Below are positions 48,601 through 64,000 of a stretch of DNA of 64,000 nt, one piece after another. A program made the position numbers and the translations under genes. Every line of letters begins with the position of its first letter. The stretch's first letter is position 1. Source of the stretch: Branchiostoma belcheri (taxonomy: Eukaryota; Chordata; Leptocardii; Amphioxiformes; Branchiostomatidae). The stretch covers positions 248,001 to 312,000 of the forward strand of contig NW_017802379.1 in assembly GCF_001625305.1 (NCBI RefSeq). Direction: 5' to 3'. Under the pieces are notes generated by a model. That model was not told where the DNA came from. It ran no database searches and saw only the letters and a program-made list of their open reading frames with translations.

Positions 48601-51600
48601 AGTATTACTCCTATTGAATCTACTTTTACAACTAAGCCATATAGTATTGTGGTCAGATCTCGAATTGCATAGTAATGTCTAGATTACTTTGCGAGGTTAT
48701 TTTGCTGAGGAAATACACACTTAAAGAAAATGTAGGTACATGTATCAATTAACTGATTGTGGAATGCATTGTCACTCAACTGTTTCCAGATGGACCATCC
48801 GAGCCCGTGTGACGAACAAGGGTAGCATCCGTACCTGGAGCAACGCTCGTGGGGAGGGGAAGCTCTTCTCCATGGACCTACTGGATGAGTCGGTATGTGT
48901 GTTCAGCGTGCTTGAATGCAACTAGTATACTAGAATATCAGAGTTTTCTTGTACACAACCTTGTTGTATTTTACCTGCCAACGTTTCAATAGCCTGTAGA
49001 CTGATAATAATCCTCATTTGTCAGTGTTTGATGACCAATGAAACATTTCTTCACTTGCTATGTACCATTTGTCATAACCAAGCAATGCATGTGACAGTAT
49101 AGTGTTTTAATTAAGTACATAAAAATGTCTACCACAGATGAATTCCATTAATATGTGATTTTTTGCTTCATTCACAGGGTGAGATTCGAGCCACAGCCTT
49201 CAATGACCAATGTGACAAGTTCTATGACCTCATTGAAATAGGCAAGGTAGGAATCAAAGAAACAAGAATATTTGTTTTATGCCTAAGTCAGCATTTCTTC
49301 TTCACACTGCACCCAGTACCACTTTAAAACCATGTTGTTAGGAAAGTATGCCTTCCACCTGTCATGGGGTTGTGTGGTGTAACAGCAGAGCGTTTGGCTC
49401 AGAACCAAGAGGTCCCGGTTCGAATCCTGCCAAGTCGCCAACCTTGTGCCCTTGGGAAAGGCACTTGACACTACTTTCCTCACATCGCTCAGGTGAAAAT
49501 GAGTATGCCAGAATGATCATTATCATGATTGTGGGCATTAAGGAAAACCAACCAACCAAAATCACCCCTTTCCCAATTAACTCCTTTTAACCTTTTTCTT
49601 TTTTTAATCTGCACCCTAGGTGTACTTCATCAGCAAGGGGGGTCTGAAGACAGCCAACAAGCAGTACACGTCCATCCAGAACGACTACGAGATGTCCTTC
49701 AACAACGACACAACCGTAGTTCTGTGCGAGGACGAGTCTGACCTCCCCTCCATCACGTACAACTTCGTCCCCATAGAGAAGCTGGAGGAGATGAATCCTA
49801 ACACTATCATCGGTAAAAACATCACTTTCTTATCTTATAAAAGTCGAAAGTTTCAAGTAGCACTCAACAATAAAGTCGTATAACTTTTCACATGTACATA
49901 CAAAGTGGTACTGGTATTTGGCATTTGTAAGCATAAAGTATCTTCCTACAACATACTACATACAACATTGCTGAAGCTATGTAAGGTACAGTGTTAAGTA
50001 AAACAGTGAACTAATGTTCGATATAGATAATAGAGGAGAGCATTTTCATTGTACCTTTCGACCTGTCAAGCTTTCTGTGGTATACTGACAAAGTATTTCA
50101 CTATTTGTTGTAAGAACTTCCATTTAGGTGTTTCATTTAAGTTACACAGCAGTAGCCCAGTTGCTGTTCCTACAAGTAGACAAAACTGCTGGATAACAAT
50201 TTTAATGGAGCCAGTGTCTCACAGTGTGTCTCTGTGCCTTAACAGACTTGATTGGTGTGTGCAAGAGCTACGGAGATGTGACGACGATCACAACACGTCA
50301 GACCAACAGGGAGGTGAACAAGCGAGACTTACAGATCGTGGACATGTCGGGAAAACAGGTCAACCTCACCCTGTGGGGAGGCGAGGTGTGTTTTCGTGGA
50401 TTTATAAAGATCTCCATCTAGCAAAGGATTTATGGATCCATGGTGCCAAGATTTCAAACATTAGACTTGTCTCAGGTTTGACATTTTGAAGAGGAGGTGA
50501 TAGTCACCTGTTATGTCAATCCTCCCACAAATATGGTAAAGCTTCAGAAATAAATAAATAAATAAAAATGCAACAACCAAAGTATGCATGGATGTGATTC
50601 ACTTAAAAATTCATTTTGTGTTGTTTAGACAGGTAAGACATCCGAGTAGAACATTGTGTGGCGCAAAAAAACGAGTCTAACACCTGGAATTTATTAAATA
50701 GCTAGTACTATTTGTATTCTGTAATTAGTTTTAAAAACTTTTGCTCTGTCCATGTAGGCAGATAAGTTTGATGGGTCGTCGTGCCCAGTTGTTGCCATCA
50801 AGGGCGCTCGTCTGTCTGACTTCGGCGGACGTTCCCTCAGCACAGTGGGCTCCAGCACTGTCATGATCAACCCGGACATCCCCGAGGCCTTCCAGCTACG
50901 AGGATGGTAAGAAGCCTCATGTCATAGGTAGAAAGGTAAAGCAGTAGTGCTGTCAAGGAGTGAAATTATTGTTGAAGAACTTAACCCTTCAGAAAGGGAG
51001 ATGATAAATTTCTCGTGCTGCTGAAAGTCTACCAGGCTTGAAAAGACTTTTAATACTGTCCAATAAATCTTGTTATTGAAAAAGGTGTAATCATAACTTC
51101 TGGAGAGGAGCAAAAAGATGCACTAGAAACCTAATTTGTTATCTCTTTGGAAGCAGTAGTAGACATTGTTCTTGAAAAGAGAAATAATCTGACATGGATG
51201 TTAAGTACAGGGTAAGTGGAGAGAATTCCAGCAAAAGGTTAGCATTTAGCCATGGAAAGCTTGTTAAATGCAGAGCATGTAACTGCTATAAACATACACA
51301 CCCCCTTCCCTTTTGCCTTAGGTATGACAAGGTGGGCTGTAACTCAGAGGCACAGTCCATTTCCACTGGAGCAGGGGGAGGGGCAGGTCGACCCACCAAC
51401 TGGAAGAGCTTCAAACAGGTGATCGATGAGAACCTGGGCACGGGAGAGAAGCCAGACTACTTCAGCACCAAGGGAACCATTGTCTTCATGAAGAAGGAGA
51501 GCGCCATGTACCAGGTCAGTAGCTTCTGTATTGGTATAGCCGGTATAACCGCCCTTCTGCGCACCAGCTTCAGTGCTGAAGTGAAGAATGTCTCCAGAAA

Positions 51601-53516
51601 GTGGAGATTGAAGTCTTGCTCCTGTTACTTTGGGTGGATAAGGTTTTGTTGAAAGTTACAAATGGTGATCACAGTGAGGATTGTAAAGGATTGAATTTGT
51701 CTAAATTGCACCAACTTCAATACAAGCACTAACACATGTATTACATATAAAAAGTGTAGAATGGTACAGATAATATACATGTGTTACTGTGTTAGAATGC
51801 CCCAGTGCGATAGCCTGGAATCCATCCATGAACTCTGTGTATCTGCTCTGTTTCTCCGCTCCTGCGAAGATGGATGGATTCCAGGCTACCAGTGTGATGT
51901 CTACTATTCTGAACATAAATAAATCTTATTCTAATATCATTGTGTCCTGTCCTATTCTCCATCCAGGCTTGCCCAACACAGGATTGCAACAAGAAGGTGG
52001 TGGACCTACAGAATGGGTTCTTCAGCTGTGAGAAGTGCAGCAAAGAGTTCCCCAACTTCAAATACAGGTTGATCCTTCAGGTAAATATTTCTGCCTTTTT
52101 ATCTTGAAAGTTCATCTGGGTTTTGAAGCAAGTTTCAACTGTAATTTCCAATACAAGAAAGACGGGGCCTCTACAGACTTTCTACAACCTATGATCTCAC
52201 CGAGCCGCGTGTGTAATCTGCAATGGAGTCACAAACAGTGGATGTGTTATTCCTTGATAAAGACTGGAGTTGTACAGTCAAAAATTTGGTCCAATACCAA
52301 TATCTTGTGTTCTTTCTAACCACATCTTGCCCATCCTTGCCTACCAGAGTCACTACTAGTACCTGTATTATGTAACAGAAAGCAACATCCTTGGCAAAAT
52401 TCACAGTTAACACCACAGTTCACAACTGTAAATCTGTTTTCAGAAACTGACTTCTAGTTTTTTTTTTCTCTCCCTTTTTCTCCTGCAGGCTAATGTTGCA
52501 GACTACAGTGGCAACCAGTGGACAACCTGCTTCAGTGAACAGGCAGAGACCATCCTGGAGCAGAACACAGAATACCTGGGGAATATGAAGGATCAGGTAA
52601 GTCTTTGGACAGAGGTGCCATCTGGTAACAATGTAACAAATTGTAAGTGTGACGGTAGCAACAAGAAAATCAGAGAAGGCAGACTTCACACCTTCACAGG
52701 TAGATCAGAAACACAAACATGCCAACAGCAGCACTGCACTACATTGGACAATCTAGATCATCGTTTTGCATATCTTGCTGACATTTGTTTAGTTGTTTAT
52801 TTTTTATTCAACTGTACCACAACATGTTCACAACTGCCAAAAATAGGAGCATGATACTTACACATGTTCCCCGTTTTTCAGGATGACACAGGCTTCGATC
52901 AGGTCTTCACCGAGGCTAACTTCAAGTCCTACATCTTCACCATGAGGGTCAAGATGGACACATACAATGTAATGATGTAGTACTTGAAATATTTTGACTT
53001 TGAGCCCAAATTTCATTTGTAGAGGAACTGTATCATCCTGTTTTTGTTAAGTCATCATGTCACTAGACTTAACTAATGGAATTCTATGGTAGCAATATCA
53101 AGAGATATTTTATTTTTTTGAAATATTAGAATTAAGGTATCCCATCCCTTTTTTCCACTTCTCTTCTTTCTTATCTCTATTTCTTCGTAAGAAATTTTTT
53201 CTGGTTTGTCTCATTTTGGTCAACTCAGTTCCTATTATGAAAAATTTAAACTGTTCTCCAACTCATAAATTTCACTCACCGGAATTTTCGACTGAATCAC
53301 TCAGTCTTCCTCAGCTATCTAATGCTGATGTAAGTCAGTTCCTATCTAGAGTTAACCTGTAAGTGACTTCTCGAATCCAAGAGCTCAAATTCCCTCTGCT
53401 GTTTTATCCAGGATGAGTCTCGTATCCGCTGCAGCTGTGTCGGTGCCCAGCCGGTGGACTTCAAGGAGTACAGCAAGAAACTCATCAACGAGATCAGGCA
53501 GATGGCACTGATGTAG
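45613..53516 (+). CDS. RPA1: Replication protein A 70-kDa subunit (RPA1)
   Basis: Largest subunit of the single-stranded-DNA-binding RPA heterotrimer used in replication, repair and checkpoint signalling. Exons: 45613-45645, 45800-45847, 46219-46303, 46588-46696, 47140-47252, 47799-47864, 48314-48497, 48790-48892, 49178-49246, 49620-49812, 50246-50385, 50758-50906, 51322-51514, 51967-52080, 52489-52596, 52882-52968, 53412-53516. They encode 632 residues (human 616). OB-fold F about 1-115; Gly/Asn/Pro-rich linker about 120-205; DBD-A ([40 protein letters not shown]); DBD-B ([29 protein letters not shown]); DBD-C with zinc ribbon C497, C502, C516, C519, the same spacing as human. Exon 3 must end at 46303 (T then GTACGG) to give HTQSSAMLATQ, which matches the family. 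Confidence 0.97.
46089..46120. other. 32-bp perfect palindrome in RPA1 intron 2
   Basis: AAGGAGGTTAAATACA followed directly by its exact reverse complement, centred on TACATGTA. No loop. Confidence 0.85.
49375..49545 (+). repeat. tRNA-derived SINE copy (plus strand)
   Basis: Head with AGCGTTTGGCTCAGAACC and the B-box-like GGTTCGAATCC, then GTCGCCAACCTTGTGCCC and GGGAAAGGCACTTGACAC. Same family as 1800-1955. It lies in RPA1 intron 9. Confidence 0.8.
51522..51568 (+). repeat. Single diverged copy of the 50-bp GGTATAACC repeat
   Basis: TATAGCCGGTATAACCGCC followed by CACCAGCTTC, as in the tandem copies at 59031-59130. It lies directly after the donor of RPA1 exon 13. Confidence 0.6.
51811..51888. 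mobile_element. 19-bp perfect stem, MITE-like hairpin
   Basis: TAGCCTGGAATCCATCCAT at 51811-51829 and its exact reverse complement at 51870-51888 flank a 40-nt centre. It lies in RPA1 intron 13. Confidence 0.65.
53225..53340. repeat. Dispersed repeat R2 (related copy near 17487-17550)
   Basis: Ordered blocks AACTGTTCTCCAACTCAT, AATTTTCGACTGAA and CAGCTATCTAATGC. A diverged relative with AACTGTTCTTCAACTCAT, AATTTTCAACCGAA and TATCAGCTATCTGACCC lies in the P450 intron near 17487-17560. Confidence 0.5.
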
Positions 53517-54655
53517 AGTCTGGTGTAACGGCATCTATCAGTGGAAATCTAGGGGGGGGGGTGTCATGGCATCATGGGGACCCACTAGGGGCGAGTGTGT
53601 CATGGTGAAGTGGGGATGCAGTTGGTATGACCAAGAAAAGATTGATTAAAGCCCATGGTTTGACATAGCCTTTAACTAACTTTATGTTCCATTTAACGAT
53701 TTTTGTACAACTAAGGTTAAGGGTAAACATGTCATCACATCAGTGCTTGCCCAAATGACGCAGATGTGGTGAGACTTGTACAATGATAAAGAGATGTATG
53801 ACATTGAAGATTGGATGTAAGAAGATTGTGGTTATATTGCATACAAGAGCCTGCCAGAAAAAAAAAACTTTAAAATAGAGGCACACAACTACGGACTAGT
53901 CTTGTCAAGTGTCAATATATGCAAATATGCTTATCATAACTAGCAATGGCATTTATTAAGAAGAGACTAATAAAACATTTTGCCGTTATGTATGCTATTA
54001 TGCAAGATAAGCGAGCTGAGATAAGCTTGTTCAGTTTTTGTTTTTGTTTGAGTTAATGTTTCATGATTTCTTTCAAAATTCAGAATACAAAAAAAGACAT
54101 TCAAAGATGTGTCGGGATATCAGCTCTGTATTTTAAATCCAGAACATGTTCAAGTTGACTAAAATCTATGTAATAAAAAATTGTTGTAGCCATCAGTGTA
54201 ATAAATGTCTTTGATGATGTATCTTTAATTATGTCACATTTTCTGTTGCAAGTTTTCATAAGGCTAATCTGTCTTTATGATACAGATTCCTGAGATAGTT
54301 TTAAGAATTTCTGAGACAAAAGGGAGACAGTAGTATGAAATTTGAGCAATGTTTTATTAAAAGAGAAAATATCAAACGGCAGAAATCAACAAACCCAACA
54401 CTTCTTCCCGCCAAAATATAAATGATCGGGGTTAAAGTTCAAAGGCCAAGCTGTCATCCGGGAATGTGACCTTAGGGAGTACCGGAAGCCAACAAAGATG
54501 GAGTGACAGCAAAAACCAGCCGACGTCTTCCTTTTGTTTTAAACTTGATCAAACACTTCCAGAAACCCCAATTTCTCGCTGTAAACTTGGAAAAAGACTC
54601 CGCCAAGGTGGCAGGGTTCTCGGAGAAGTGGTCTGTGACGGGGGACGGCCGGAGG
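53517..54655 (+). other. RPA1 3' UTR and NF2 5' region
   Basis: AATAAA hexamers at 53969-53974, 54172-54177 and 54200-54205 are candidate RPA1 poly(A) signals. From about 54400 the sequence becomes CpG-rich and must hold the NF2 promoter and 5' UTR. No other exon. Confidence 0.5.

Positions 54656-64000
<9,345 letters not shown>

Noticed and set aside
49375-49450. Possible tRNA gene (GGTTCGAATCC box)
   Set aside because: No full cloverleaf is evident, and the same head plus non-tRNA body recurs at 1800-1955, so it is a SINE.
54503-54655. Longer N-terminus for merlin starting at 54503
   Set aside because: That position is GTG, not ATG; the first in-frame ATG is 54656 and gives a normal-length N-terminus.

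Overview
The window is eukaryotic and intron-dense. It very probably comes from a cephalochordate (amphioxus, Branchiostoma). The evidence is: deuterostome-type orthologues with short exons and GT-AG introns; tRNA-derived SINEs and small terminal-inverted-repeat (TIR) elements in the introns; a high density of the palindrome TACATGTA; and minisatellite-like duplications of exon edges, which I recall being described in amphioxus. Species was not determined. I built the gene models by hand by joining exons at splice sites; every internal junction listed keeps the reading frame.

Layout: SGF29 (+, 2070-5199); ARV1 (+, 6469-9286); an unusual gene for a free-standing AMPK-beta-type glycogen-binding domain with a 12-copy repeat tail (-, 9926-12678), preceded by a tandemly duplicated CRE-bearing promoter; a CYP46A1-like cytochrome P450 (+, 16411-21814); BAZ1B/WSTF (-, 24230-44957, about 24 coding exons, two PHD fingers); a 655-bp divergent promoter with E2F and NF-Y-type sites; RPA1 (+, 45613-53516, 17 exons); and NF2/merlin (+, 54656 to the window edge, incomplete).

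ARV1 and the glycogen-binding gene converge, as do the P450 and BAZ1B. BAZ1B and RPA1 diverge from a shared promoter; both act in chromatin replication and repair, so co-expression in S phase is plausible but inferred. ARV1 (sterol homeostasis) and CYP46A1 (cholesterol 24-hydroxylase family) both concern sterols, but nothing shows they work together.

The most unusual features are: (1) at least seven places in four genes where the edge of an exon plus its splice site is repeated inside the neighbouring intron; (2) the 370-residue glycogen-binding protein; (3) a repeated P450 exon segment with nearly all differences synonymous; (4) a 354-bp element inserted in a dispersed repeat, with the empty site preserved in a second copy of that repeat 5 kb away; (5) a 2.9-kb element with about 100-bp inverted ends in a BAZ1B intron; (6) a second PHD finger in BAZ1B.
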